Shown here in pieces: positions 34,280-45,114 of a stretch of 64,000 bases of DNA (its first letter is position 1; the number at the start of each line of letters is the position of its first letter). The notes beneath the pieces were generated by a model. It had not been told where the DNA came from, made no database searches, and worked only from the letters and a program-made list of their open reading frames with translations. Location of the stretch: assembly GCA_035772735.1 (NCBI GenBank), contig JASDFA010000001.1:137676001-137740000 (forward strand), in the 5' to 3' direction. The translations under genes were made by a program, and so were the position numbers. This stretch comes from Datura wrightii. Its lineage: Eukaryota > Streptophyta > Magnoliopsida > Solanales > Solanaceae.

Positions 34280-35190
34280 GTCGGGTGAGCGCCGGCCGAT
34301 TTTTCGACCAGATCCTCCTAAAAACCATATGTGTGGGTCTCCCTGCATATGGATCACGCCATTCGAGGTGGCCCAACCCAGCATTCATTCACAAATCCTG
34401 TAGTAAATTTGAGACTGCTCAACCTCGGAAGCTAATTCACATGTAGGCAGCGTTGTCTGTCATACCATTGACTCTATCTATTCATGGAATTTGCTTTATT
34501 TCATTTTCTATTTTATATAGGCTCGCTCCCTCTTTTTCCAAGAATTCATCCACTTCCCTTTACTCTATAGGGCCTTCTCTAATAGGGAAAAGCCTTCCAT
34601 TTCCATCAAATGACCCGGCCTCCCCTGGCTTTTCCACTATTCGGGCTCCATTTCCTCCCTATGGTATGCTCCCCCGACGCAGGCCTACCACGCTTCGCGC
34701 CTGCAGCGTTTTCACCAGACGGTCTTTGCCAGTAGTGCCATCCTCCCTGCTGGCTGTATGGGTGGGTTGTCCATCGCTGCTGCGTTCTTTTAAGCTATGG
34801 ATTAAAGGAACAAATGTAGTTGAATAGAACAACAGGTGGGTTACACGTTCCATTGTGCCGAGATGTAGGGTGCAGGTGGTGATGATCACCCAGGGTATGC
34901 GCTAGTGCCCTTGACAGGCACTCCAGAACCCGCCAACGCTTGTGAAAACCCGAGTCGGTCGGTCCTCCATTCATCCGACCGGAGGTATGGATAACGAGTC
35001 CACCTTCACAACCTTCTCCCTTCTACCCCTATGTTGGAAGGTAAGGCGGTTCACTTGAGTTGCTCAACCGCACCTTAGCCCAGTGCTCATGACGTGCAAC
35101 GGAACCTCCACCTTGCCGGGGGAGGGGGACCAAGCAGGGCATAACTAGCGGCATAGGAGCCAACTCGGCATCAGCGGCTTCATGCCGCAT
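34280..35190 (-). other. nad7: nad7 intron 1, group II (911 bp)
   Basis: It lies between exon 1 and exon 2 and ends CCGAC. A 34-nt domain V-like hairpin is at 34355-34322 (minus strand), starting GATCC and ending GGTTT. The catalytic AGC triad reads ATC, so it is decayed. The plus-strand ORF at 34453-34827 is in this intron and is not supported as a gene. Confidence 0.75.
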
Positions 35191-35333
35191 TGGAGTAATC
35201 AAATATGTGGTTCCGCATGTTCCACCACTTCTCCGTTCATTTTCAATATTGATCGTGAAACACCATGAGCAGCAGGATATTGAGGTTCGAAATTCGAAGT
35301 GCAATTTTGGATTTGCCTGTTCTTAGTCATCAT
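35191..35333 (-). pseudogene. nad7: nad7 exon 1 (143 nt)
   Basis: The start codon is at 35333, giving MMTKNRQIQNCTSNFEPQYP and then PAAHGVSRSILKMNGEVVEH. The start was chosen because it gives exactly 143 nt to the splice site; the in-frame Met one codon later would be three short. Near the end GGA has become TGA (35203-35201), a premature stop. The intron after it starts ATGCGGC instead of the group II consensus GTGCG. Confidence 0.9.
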
Positions 35334-35639
35334 GGGAAAGAAATATAGAAATAAGAAAGAGATTATTCCCTTAGAGCTTGTCCAATACCACCAGTACCAG
35401 AAATGCATCTCCTTCGCCCACGCGAGAGACTTCTATGCCAGCCGGGAATAACGGCTCTCTTATGAAAGAAAGCAGCAGATAGACTAATTTGGCCGGTATT
35501 CCCTAATGAGTAGCTTTAGGAGATAAAGGTCCCCCTTATATTCTCCACCCATCTGCGGAGGGTTTCCTTATCCGTCTCTGCGTAGATCTCCATATCCTAA
35601 GACATTATCGCCTTCACGGCACTGGACTATATTTTCGTC

Positions 35640-35976
35640 ATTTTTGGAAAGTGCACGGACAACCGCCATTTCCCCCTTTCACAATGTTCTCGTGAAGTTG
35701 CTCACGAATCAAAGTGTGAATGTCCCTTCGAAGTCTCAAACGCTCTATGTTTTTCGCCAGCTTTCCCTCTAATAAAAGATTAGCTCATACCCTCTCTCTG
35801 TGTCTAGGGATTCCTGGGGCATGAGTTAAGCATATAGTTGATTGCTCTTTCTTTCGATTGAGCGTCGGTGCTTTTGGAGTCTCTCTCTGTAGGCGTGCAA
35901 AACAACAAAGCCACTGCTCTTCGGGGTGATGAGGTGGACAATTCCTTACTCCAGCTTCAAAGGAGCATCTTTTCAT
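35640..35976 (-). pseudogene. Unrecognised mitochondrial ORF with one in-frame stop
   Basis: A minus-strand frame starts MKRCSFEAGVRNCPPHHPEE, passes a TGA at about 35785 (after RHRERV), then continues ANLLLEGKLAKNIERLRLRR and DIHTLIREQLHENIVKGGNG to a stop near 35640. The part after the stop is basic and helix-like, so it looks like real protein, about 112 codons in all. It lies some 300 bases upstream of nad7 on the same strand. I cannot name it, and a chance frame is possible. Confidence 0.35.
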
Positions 35977-36229
35977 GAATCAATACTAACTCCTCAGTCA
36001 GCTGACCTTCGATTTCGGAGATTAGAACAGAAGAACTCAGTAACGGCGGAGAGGGGTTTCGCCTCAAATCCAAATGATTTCTCTTCTTCTCTTAAGATAT
36101 TTCTAGTTAGGACTTGATCGAGGGATCAATTGACTACAAAACATAAAGTAAGAAGACCATAACCCCGTGCCCCCGCCTTAAAGGATCCCAACTCATCACC
36201 CTCATCTCCAACTTATTTGTGGTTTTAAG

Positions 36230-36601
36230 GTGCTTTTGACTATTGTAAAAACTTATTTGGAGACCAAGGTGAGGGGTCATCTTCGGCAACCAACCGGGGT
36301 CATGGAGCCGGCCTCCCCAACGTCCCCTCTACCCGCACCCTCCATAACGGAAGTACTTAGAAACATTTATCTGTTTACTTCCTCCTTTAATAAGATCGAG
36401 ATGAGGAGTGACCTTTTACTAGACCTCGAGGATCGACTTAAACTTGAAACTGCATCAGAAGCAAACAGAGGCAAAATAATAGAATTCATGGAGATCTTGG
36501 CCTTTGATGAAGATGAAATGATATACTGGCATTCTCTTCCAAATCCGTGTCCTAACTCAGGGCAAACTATCTCTAGATGGCAAAGTTCAAAGTCGAATTG
36601 A
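36230..36601 (+). CDS. Unrecognised ORF (123 codons) at the right end of the mitochondrial block
   Basis: An open frame with an acidic, helix-rich middle: TEVLRNIYLFTSSFNKIEMR, DLLLDLEDRLKLETASEANR, GKIIEFMEILAFDEDEMIYW. It has no stops, unlike most frames around it, and the composition looks protein-like. The Met at 36230 is only the first available; the one at 36302 (MEPASPTS) is another choice. It lies between nad7-linked DNA and the resumption of element C, so its origin (mitochondrial, plasmid-like or nuclear) is uncertain. I do not recognise a domain. Confidence 0.35.
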   Translation: MLLTIVKTYLETKVRGHLRQPTGVMEPASPTSPLPAPSITEVLRNIYLFTSSFNKIEMRSDLLLDLEDRLKLETASEANRGKIIEFMEILAFDEDEMIYWHSLPNPCPNSGQTISRWQSSKSN

Positions 36602-36774
36602 TCTGCACATCCCTCTATTCCAATAGAAAACGTTAGCCTTCATCTATGAGATCGCGGTATCACTACTAGTAGGGGCCCGCTTCCATAATAGACTTTGAAA
36701 CCTCACCTTCCCTTTCGATGTCCGATCCCGGATACAAGTCAGGGCCACGGTAGAGAACATGACCCAGTTACCTA

Positions 36775-37330
36775 TTCAGCAGCTCCGCTAGCACACTCAG
36801 CTCAGTAGGGTGCATCCATAAGTTTAGGTGGTGGTCAATGTTAGAACAGATTTTATGCCCTCATCTTGTCAGGAGTAGGTCTCTCCAGACGTGATCACTG
36901 GTATGTTATGAATATTCCATCTTGATGTATATGCATTGTTAGATCCAGGGACTACCTTATCTTTTGTGATTCCCTATGTTGCTACCAGATTCAGAGTCAG
37001 TCACAAAATCCTATCAGAACCCTTCTTAGTCTCTACTCCAGTCGGTGACTCAGTTATAGCTCGATGAGTATACAGAAATTTCCTTGTCACAGTCCTTCAG
37101 AAAGTCACTTCAGCCGATCTAGTAGAGTTAGACATGACTGATTTTGATGTTATCTTTGGTATGGAATGGTTACATGGATGTTATGCCTCGGTGAATTGTA
37201 GAACCTATTTGGTATATTTCCAATTTATGGGTGAGCCAATCCTAGAATGGAAGGGTAGTTCAACTGTGCCTGTAGGTCGCTTCGTTTCCTACCTTAAGGC
37301 CAGAAAGATGAATTTCAAGGGTTGTGTTTA
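36775..37330 (+). pseudogene. Element C protease remnant
   Basis: After the mitochondrial block, C resumes in the gag-protease linker. HLDVYALLDPGTTLSF (36921-36968) is the catalytic block with D-P-G. VSTPVGDSVIAR, a stop, VYRNFLVTVL and DFDVIFGMEWLHGCYASVN (37134-37195) follow. VGRFVSYLKARKM ends the domain before RT. It has in-frame stops at about 36913 and 37066. Confidence 0.8.
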
Positions 37331-38290
37331 CGATCTAGTTCGGGGTAAGGATGTTACATCTGAGACCCCGATTATTCAATCTGTTTCTATCATATACAAG
37401 TACCCAGAGGTTTTTGCAGATGATCTACTAAGATTCCCTCCTAAGTGGGAGATTGACTTAGGCATTGACCTTCTTCCCGATACATAACCTATATTTGTTC
37501 CTCCTTATATAATGGCTCCAGTTGAGCTAAAGGAGTTAAAAGAGTAGTTAAAGGATCTCTTAGATAAGGGCTTCATCAGACCTCGCAAGTCCCCATGGGG
37601 TGCAGCAGTTCTCTTTGTTGAAAAGAAAGATGGGTCTCTTCATATGTGCATTGACTATCGACAGTTGAACAAGGTTACAATCAAGAACAAGTATCCCCTC
37701 CCCAAGATTGAAGACTTGTTTGACCAACTTTAGGGTGCCAAGTACTTCTCAAAGATAAACCTCAGGTCCAGTTATCACCAGCTCAGAGTTAAGGAGAGTG
37801 ACATCCCGAAGACAGCCTTCAGGACTCGATATAGTCACTATGAGTTTGTAGTTATGTCTTTTTGACTAACAAATGCTCCTACAGCTTTTATGGATTTGAT
37901 GAATAGGTTGTTTAAGCCATATTTGGATATGTTCATGATTGTCTTCATAGATGACATCCTCACATACTCTCGGAGCAAGGAGGAGAATGTCGCTCATTTG
38001 ATGATTGTGCTACAGACTCTCAAGGATCGCCAGTTGTTTGCTAAATTCAGCAAGTGTGAGTTTTTTCTGAACTCAGTAGCATTTTTGGGTCATGTGGTGT
38101 CAAGCGAGGGTGTACAGGTAGACTCTCAAAAGATAGAAGTTGTAAAGAATTGGCCTAGACTAGTTAATCCTTCGAATATCAGGAGTTTCTTGAGTTTAGT
38201 TGGCTACTACAAGAGTTTTATTGAAGGATTTTTATCAATTGCATCACCATTGACTAAGTTGACCCAGAAGAAATTAATATTTTAGTGGTC
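37330..38290 (+). pseudogene. Element C reverse transcriptase
   Basis: Motifs in order: YPEVFADDLLRFPPKWEIDL, GIDLLPDT, stop, PIFVPPY, KGFIRPRKSPWGAAVLFVEK, MCIDYRQLNKVTIKNKYPLP, FSKINLRSSYHQLRV, and the intact catalytic IVFIDDILTYSRSKEE (about 37935-37985). SKCEFFLNSVAFLGHVVSSE follows. Stops at about 37486, 37545, 37732 and 37863 break the frame. Confidence 0.9.
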
Positions 38291-38985
38291 TAATTCCTAT
38301 GAGAAGAATTTTCAAGAGTTAAAGACTCAACTAACTTCAGCACTAGTATTGACCCTACCTGAGGGTACAGATGGATTTGTTGTGTATTGTGATGCCTCTA
38401 GGGTTGGTCTTTATTGTGTGTTGATACAACATGGTAAGGTCATTGTGTATTTACCTCTAGACAGCTTAAGACTCACGAGAAAAATTATCCCACGCTTGAC
38501 CTAGAATTGGTAGCAGTGGTGTTTGCATTGAAGATTTGGAGGCACTACTTATATGGGGTGCATGTATATGTGTACACAGACCATAAAAGCCTACAATATG
38601 TGTTCACTTAGAAGGACCTGAATTTGCAACAAGAGAGGTGATTAGAGCTTCTCAAGGACTATGCCAAGAGTGTCCTTTATCATCTGGGCAAGGCCAATGT
38701 AGTGGTGGATGCTCTTAGTAGGATATCCATGGGGAGTATTTCTCATGTGAAGGATGGAAGGAAATAGTTAGTGAAGGATGTCCATAGGGTTGCTCGTTTA
38801 GGAGTTTGCCTTGTTGATTCGACAGATGGTGGTGTCATTGTTCAGAATGGTTCAAAATCCTCTTTGGTGACTGAGGTCAAGACTAGGCTAGATGAGTATC
38901 CTATTTTAGTAAAGTCGAAGGAAATGGTTCAGAATCAAAAGGTAGAGGTCTTCTCCTAAAGGGGAGATGTTGTACTTCATTATCA
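38290..38985 (+). pseudogene. Element C RNase H and connection
   Basis: LTLPEGTDGFVVYCDASRVG carries the first RNase H Asp, followed by a frameshift at about 38455 in the ...VIVYxSRQLKTHEKNYPT stretch. Then DLELVAVVFALKIWRHYLYG, DHKSLQYVF, and LGKANVVVDALSRISMGS (38690-38740). The connector GVCLVDSTDGGVIVQNGSKS follows at 38800-38850. Stops at 38283, 38610, 38639, 38767 and 38957. Confidence 0.85.
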
Positions 38986-39621
38986 GGGTCATTTGTTTGA
39001 TCGAGGTGTTGATGACTTGAGAGAATGGATGTTGCATGAGGCTCATAGTTCGCGGTATTCTATCCACCTAGGTGCCACCAAGATGTATCGTGACCTACAG
39101 GAATTCTATTGGTGTAATGGCATGAATAAGGACATAGCGGAGTTTGTGGCTAAGTGTCCGAATTGTCAGCAAGTGAAAGTGGAGCATCAAAGACTAGGAG
39201 GTTTGCTACAATACATCAGTATCCTCACTTGGAAGTGGGAAGAGATCAATATGGATTTCATCACAGGGTTACCTCACACACGTCGACAATATGACTCTAT
39301 TTTGGTGATTGTAGATAGATTGACGAAAGCAGCTCATTTCCTATGGTCAAAACTACCAACTCAGCCGAGGATTATGCTAAATTGTATATTCGGGACTTAG
39401 TTCAGTTGCATGGAGTCCACTTGTCCATCATATCAAATAGAGGTACTCAGTTCACCTTGCAATTTTGAAAGTTATTTCAAAAGGAACTTCGTACTCAGGT
39501 CAAGCTTAGCACAGCTTTTCACCCGCATACGGATGGTCAGGCCAAGCAGACCATTCAGAATCTTGAGGATATGTTGAAAGCATGTGTGATTGATTTTAAA
39601 GGTAGTTGGGATGATCATTTA
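38986..39621 (+). pseudogene. Element C integrase, N-terminal and core part (before LTR D)
   Basis: HHCC region: AHSSRYSIHLGATKMYRDL then CPNCQQVKVEHQ (39035-39190). The core has MDFITGLPHTRRQYDS (first Asp), a frameshift near 39345, then SIISNRGTQFT, where the second catalytic Asp is Asn. FHPHTDGQAKQTIQNLEDML follows. The frame is cut at 39621 by solo LTR D and continues at 41986. Confidence 0.9.
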
Positions 39622-41980
39622 TGCAATACCCCAGAAGTGCCTAAGAGTAGACCCAGGAGTTAAAAGTTGAAAACTACTGAAATTGGGAAAAATGTTGCAG
39701 AAAGGGTGACCCTACGGATCGTTGGTCAAACCAATGACCCGTCGGATGAGTCGTGGAAAGAATCTGGTCTAGGGACAGTGGAAGCAACGACCGATGTGAT
39801 GACTCATTATGGGAAACAACGAGTCGTCGTTTGTAGTTGTGGTGGGAGATGGACTTTAGCATCTAGAAAGTAACGGGTTATCCCATGACCTGTCATAAGT
39901 TACCACAGACCGTGGTTAGCAGTCATCGTTTGAGTGGTGAAATTTCCAGTGGGTTCAACAGAAGGAAACCACGACTCATTTGTGGATGTAACGAGTTGTG
40001 GTGAGGCTCGCTGTAGGACGAGGTGCCAAGTCTGCAAGAGCAAACAACGGTCAACAGAATGACCCATTGTATAGTATGATGACTTGTCATTTTAAGTTGT
40101 GGGTTGAACTGAGACCTAAGCATGGACAGTGTACAGCACGGATCGTCACCATGAGTCATGGCATCCTTCAAAAACCCGTTGGATCGCCCATTAGTATTTC
40201 CAGTGGGGAAATTTTTTCATAATCATTAAGGGCGTTTTCATCATTTCTACATCCTAAGGCCCTCTACTATGTCGTTTAAGGCTCGTAATGGTGGGTTTTA
40301 GGAGGGGAAAAACCTATTCTAAGTCATTTCTTTCATGCATGCATACTTAGAGAATTAAGGGAGGTGATCTAGAGCAAGCTTTCAAGGTTTCCATTCAAAT
40401 TCTTCTTGGGCAATCAGAGAAATGGTGGAATTAATCCCTTTCAGGTATGTAGGCTATGAGTGGGTGTTTCCTTCCACACCCATGCCCAAATGCATGAATC
40501 TTCAATTTCTTTACATGGGTATGATTAAATCGTGTTTTTATTATTGAATTACGAAGCATGGGCAGATTTTTAGTTGTTTTCAATTAAAATCATGTTTCTA
40601 GTTTTATGAAATTAAAGGCCCATTGATAAGAAGTTCATAAAAGTCGACATTTGTGATGAATGTATGATGATAATGAGATATGATGATGAAAAACATGTTT
40701 AAAAGCTACCCATAATTATGATATTGTTTTCAAAAAGATTTGAGTAATTCCAAGCATGATAAAGTGTTGGGCAAAGCCCTTATGTCAAGTATGTATGATG
40801 TATTGTCTAAAGTAAGATTACCACATGGTTTTGGAGCAAGGACTCCCACTTATCTTTGAGCTTGTGGTATGTTTGAATTAAAGCTTCTCATATGCATGAT
40901 TTCATATTTGAGATGTATTTCATTATTGAGCTTTGTCGATAGACAATGTTGAGATTCATTATAAAATGATGTAGAGTATATGCATATTTTTGGAAGAAGA
41001 GTCTAGCACTGAGCGGGCTAAGGGTCAATCAACCTATGCCCCAGAACTACGTGCCAATGTAGGTTGATACTATTATATATTATTGGGACCTCCCTTGAGA
41101 GCTATCCCCGGTCCTAATGGCCCATGAGCTTGATATCGATATCATGGTATCGTCCTTAGTCCTGGCAAGGCTTTGGGCAGCTCTACCCACTTGACTGTGA
41201 TAGTTGGGACCATGTAAGCTCTATCGTGGTATGTTGGTAAAGTGACGAGTCTCCCAGCAATCCTTATGATTCAGTTATGCATATTCATTACTCATGATTA
41301 TTATATACACATGCATGTTCTAAAAGCAAGGTCTGACTCAATGTTCAGCTTTTCTATAAATGTCATATTTCATCTTTGAGTCATTCGAGTCAGTTTGATG
41401 TTATAAAGATATGTATTGTTATGTTATGAAAAGATCATGATTTAGAAAGAATGCATCCAAGCCCTCCCCCTCGGATTCTTAAAGCTTATGTTATGCTATG
41501 AGATGTTTTAAATGATTTCCGTTACTTAAGCGTTTTTTACTTACCTTGAATACTCAGTACATTCTACGTACTGATCATATACTTTCTATGTTGTATCATT
41601 TCATGATACAGGACCTGGCTCTCAGGTTCAGCCACGCTCTTAGTTAGCTTATCAGAGTTAGTGTTTGCTTTGTTGGTGAGTCCTCATCTTTCGAGGGCTA
41701 GACTTTAAGCTTTCCCTATGTATTTCAGTTTCAGTATTATTGAGTTAGTTGGGGTCTTGTCCCATCAACAAGTCATGTTTAGATCTTCACACATATGTAT
41801 GCATTCAGCTTTCGATTTTATATTCTGATGTTATACTCAAGTTAGACTTCCACTATAATTGTGTTGTTGGTTATTCAGTTCTTGATTGAGTTAGATGTGT
41901 GCTTATGCCATGGTCAACTTAGGGCCTCTCGGGGCTCCTCATCCCATGTTACGATCTGGGCCTCCATTCGGGTCATGATA
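39622..41980 (+). repeat. D: solo LTR (2359 bp) in element C integrase
   Basis: It starts TGCAATACCCC (TG, one change from the family TGTAATACCCC) and ends GGGTCATGATA. Perfect target duplication ATTTA is at 39617-39621 and 41981-41985. There is no internal region, so it is a solo LTR left by recombination. The palindrome cluster is at 39705-40190; hairpins are at 41555-41573, 41592-41610 and 41680-41698. The ORFs inside are not genes. Confidence 0.95.
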
Positions 41981-42152
41981 ATTTACCTCTTATTGAGTTT
42001 GCTTATAACAACAGTTACCACTCGAGTATTTAGATTGCTCCATTCAAGGCTCTTTATGGGCGGAGGTGTAGGTCGCCTATTGGTTGGTTTGAGGTAGGTA
42101 AAGCTACATTGATAGGGTCAGGTTCAGTTCATGAGGCTATGGAGAAATTTTA
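41981..42152 (+). pseudogene. Element C integrase, middle piece between LTRs D and E
   Basis: It continues the core after D: LPLIEFAYNNSYHSSI, stop, IAPFKALYGRRCRSPIGWFE, then VGKATLIGSGSVHEAMEKF. It is cut at 42152 by solo LTR E. Confidence 0.9.
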
Positions 42153-44344
42153 TGTAATACCCCGAAAAGGCCTGAATAGACCTAGGAGTTAAATTTGAAA
42201 AGTGCAGAAAACTAGCAAAAACATCACAGAATGGACGACTCTACAACTCATGGTAGGGTACCACCAGTCATCACAAGCTGTCGTGGTTTGGGAAGTCAAG
42301 GAAATAGTGGAGACAACGGATGGTTCCACGACCCGTTGTTAGGAACAACGAGTCTTTGTCACCAGTCGTGGGGAGGTTTGGACTTAGGCTTAGGAGGAAG
42401 CAACGGGGCATCCCATGATTCGTTGTTAAGAGGGACAACCTGTTGTTTCACATCGTCGTTCGTGGGTTGAAGGGTCTAGTGCAGACAACGGATGGAAACC
42501 ACAACTCATTGGAGGTCACCACGATTTGTGGTGAGACTCGTGGGAAGGATCTGAGGCATGTGATGAAGTAGTGGACTCAACGACTCGATACCACGAGTCA
42601 TGGAATGTTGTCACGACCCGTTGGGTCGGTCGTTGGTTCGTCTGGGTCAGTTTTCAGGGATTTAATTTAAGGGCACTATCAACTTTCCTACACTTTGAGA
42701 CCCTAAACTATGTGATTTTGGCTTTGGAAAAGTTGGGTTTTAAGAGGATGACCTATTCTAAACTCCCATTCATGCATGCAAGACTAGACTTTGAGAGGGA
42801 ATTCAAGGGGAGATTTCAAGTTTTTCACCTCAATTCCTTCAATTTCATTCTTGGGCTTTTAAGGAGGGTTAGGAGTTGATAATTCCAGGTATGTAAGGTC
42901 TTCAATGGGTGGATTCTTCCACACCCATGCTCCTACTCAATGATTTTACTTATAAATTATCAAAACCTCATGGGGTTTTTTATTTTGTTTGTATGAAAAT
43001 AAATTATTTAATTATGGGTCTTGTGATTTTGAAATCTTATCTTAATATACTGATTTAGATCATCTTTGAGATTTAAATTTAGTATAACATTATTGATTTT
43101 GAATTTCTAAACAATTAAGCTTGATTATGCATGTCCCATGATGAATCGATTTAAGATCCATTGATCCATGTGTATTTGTTAAGCCTAGCATGAATTATGA
43201 ATTTATTTATGAAATTATTATGTTATCTATTATGAACATATGAATTTCAAGCTATATGCATGATCTACAAGCATGTATGAATTTTATCAATCATGAATTA
43301 TGTTTTTGGCCAACCCACGGGCCTCAAGTCATGGCTAGTTCTTATATTCTCAAGCATGTTTGTGATTATCATGATTTAACTAGCCCATGAACTCATGTAT
43401 GTATTATTATGAGCACTATATATGTTTTGGGAGTAGTATTGAACACCAAGTAGGTTCGGGCTCAGGTTAAGCCCCGGATCTCCTGAACTACGTGCCACCG
43501 TAGGTATGTTAGGACCCTTTCATGTTTGTCCCTGGCCCAATTGGCCCTTTACATGTGTGATCACGCCCTTCATGGTTCCTACCCTTTGCAAGGTACGAAC
43601 ACTCTCCCGACTAAGGTTACAAGTCGGGCTTCATGTGTGCTCATATGGGGTAAGTCGGTTAAGAGAATTTCCCACTATTACTCATGATTTAGGCATGTTT
43701 ATGATTATGATGTTGGATCAAGTTATGTTAAGTAAGGCTCTTTATTTATGATTATGATTATGTTTACGTTACGAATGTTTCGAAAACCTTGAGCCCTATG
43801 TCATATTACGATAATTATATTATGAGCATGTTGTCCTATTACTATGATCACTTATGAGTTTTATACATGTTTTAAATGTCCGGTTTACTTAGCTTGCATA
43901 CTCAGTACATTCCACGTACTGACTGCATACTTTCTTTGCTGTATCGTTTCAGGATACAGGACCTGGCTCTCAGGCTCACCCTCCTTAGTCACTCCTCAGA
44001 GTTTGCTATCAGCTTATTTGGTGAGTCTTCATGTTCCAAGGGCCATATGTTCAGAATCTATTGTTTCTCTTTCAGTTTCAGTATCGTAGAGTTAGTTCGG
44101 GTGTTGTCCCATCAACCTGTCTTTCATAATTAGAGGCTCTTTAGAATATAAGTCGTATTCAGCCGTCATGTATGGATCATGTATTGTATTTTCTCTGTTA
44201 TTATGAAATGTTTACGTTTTCTTGTGTTAAGTCTTCTGCTTATATGAATGAAATAGATGTATGCTCATGTCATGGGTCGACTTGGGGTCTTTCGGGGCTC
44301 CTTATCCCGTGTCTACGACTCGGGTGTACGTGTGGGTCGTGAAA
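42153..44344 (+). repeat. E: solo LTR (2192 bp) in element C integrase
   Basis: It starts TGTAATACCCC and ends GGGTCGTGAAA (family end GTGACA). Perfect target duplication TTTTA is at 42148-42152 and 44345-44349. The palindrome cluster is at 42230-42640; hairpins are at 43903-43921 and 43939-43959. No internal region. The ORFs inside are not genes. Confidence 0.95.
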
Positions 44345-44349
44345 TTTTA

Positions 44350-44868
44350 ACTTATAAGAGAAAGGCTGAAAATAACTTAGAGTCTTCAAAAGTCATATGC
44401 CGATGTTAGGCAGAGAGAGCTTGAGTTTGAAGTTGATGATTGGGTGTTATTGAAGGTGTCTTCCATGAAGGGAGTGATGAGGTTCGGAAAGAAAGGGAAG
44501 CTTACTCCCTACTTTGTTGGCCCATACCAGATTGTGAGATGTGTTGGCAAGGCGGCCTATGAGTTAGAGCTACCAGCAGAGTTGGCTTTGGTACATTCGG
44601 TCTTCCATGTATCATTATTAAAGAAGTGCCTTGGTGATCCAACTTTGGTTGTTCCAGTGGAGAGCGTAGGTGTGAAGAATAACCTTAGCTATGAGGAGGT
44701 GCCAGTTGAGATCCTTGATTGTCAGGTTCAGAAGTTTAGAAACAAAGAAGTGGATTCAGTAAAGGTTCTGTGGAGGAATTAGCTTGTTGATCGAGCCACG
44801 TGGGAAGCTAAAGCAGATATGATGGTTAAATACCCACATCTTTTCCCTTTCGGCTCAGTTCCAGGTTG
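44350..44868 (+). pseudogene. Element C integrase C-terminus with chromodomain-like tail
   Basis: It resumes after E and reads YADVRQRELEFEVDDWVLLK, VSSMKGVMRFGKKGKLTPYF, GPYQIVRCVGKAAYELELPA, VFHVSLLKKCLGDPTLVVPV, EILDCQVQKFRNKEVDSVKV, LWRN, stop, then ATWEAKADMMVKYPHLFP. The final stop is TGA at about 44867. A stop lies inside the chromodomain-like motif. Confidence 0.9.
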
Positions 44869-45114
44869 AGGTATCAGTTTCCTCCTTAGTACTCTATTTC
44901 AGTTTAATGTTTTGTTCATGTCTCCCAGTTCCATTTATTTCTGTGCATGTATGTATGATTCATGAATTTAGTTCAGTCTTGTATATCAGTCCAGAGTCGG
45001 CCACTCTGTCAATTTTCATCTTTAGATATTTAGTATTTGGGATTGCAGTTCCTTTCCCAGCTATTTAGAAAGTTTACCCACATTTGAGGATGAATGTTTC
45101 CAATAGAGAGATAT
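44869..45114 (+). other. Element C 3' untranslated region and PPT
   Basis: Non-coding. It contains CATTTGAGGATGAATGTTTCC at 45081-45101, conserved with B, and a weak PPT AATAGAGAGATAT next to the LTR at 45115. Confidence 0.75.

Larger units (their letters stand above)
30031..35333 (-). pseudogene. nad7: nad7 mitochondrial NADH dehydrogenase subunit 7, nuclear pseudogene copy
   Basis: Exons on the minus strand: exon 1 35333-35191 (143 nt), exon 2 34279-34213 (67 nt), exons 3+4 fused 32753-32043 (711 nt), exon 5 30301-30040 (262 nt). These match the usual plant sizes of 143, 69, 467+244 and 262 as I remember them. Motifs include PAAHGVSRSILKMNGEVVEH (exon 1), THAMDIGASTPFLWAFEERE and KDWGFSGVMLRGSGVCWDL (exons 3/4), and KGEFGVFLVSNGSNRPYRRK (exon 5). 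In mitochondria the protein is a core subunit of respiratory complex I. This copy has in-frame stops, a 2-nt deletion in exon 2 and a lost stop codon (TAT at 30042-30040, next TAG at 30033-30031), and it lies in a retrotransposon. It is a dead transfer. Confidence 0.95.
29653..36774. other. Mitochondrial DNA insertion (NUMT) of about 7.1 kb carrying nad7
   Basis: The block lies between the gag knuckle of C (ending near 29652) and the resumption of C at about 36775 (TTCAGCAGCTCCGCT). About 50 bases of C seem to be lost at the target, by comparison with H. It has no LTRs or target duplication, and its base composition differs from its surroundings (more balanced GC, homopolymer-rich). The minus strand carries nad7 exons 1 to 5 from 35333 to 30031. 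The ends (29653-30030 and 36170-36774) show no gene I recognise; they fit mitochondrial intergenic DNA but could be separate fragments. Confidence 0.85.

Noticed and set aside
34453..34827. 124-codon ORF on the plus strand inside nad7 intron 1
   Set aside because: It is antisense to the gene, in a structured group II intron region, with a proline/serine-rich chance-like translation.
29653..36774. Plastid origin of the organellar block
   Set aside because: The only gene recognised is mitochondrial nad7 with its mitochondrial introns. I saw no plastid gene, although the outer few hundred bases at each end remain unassigned.
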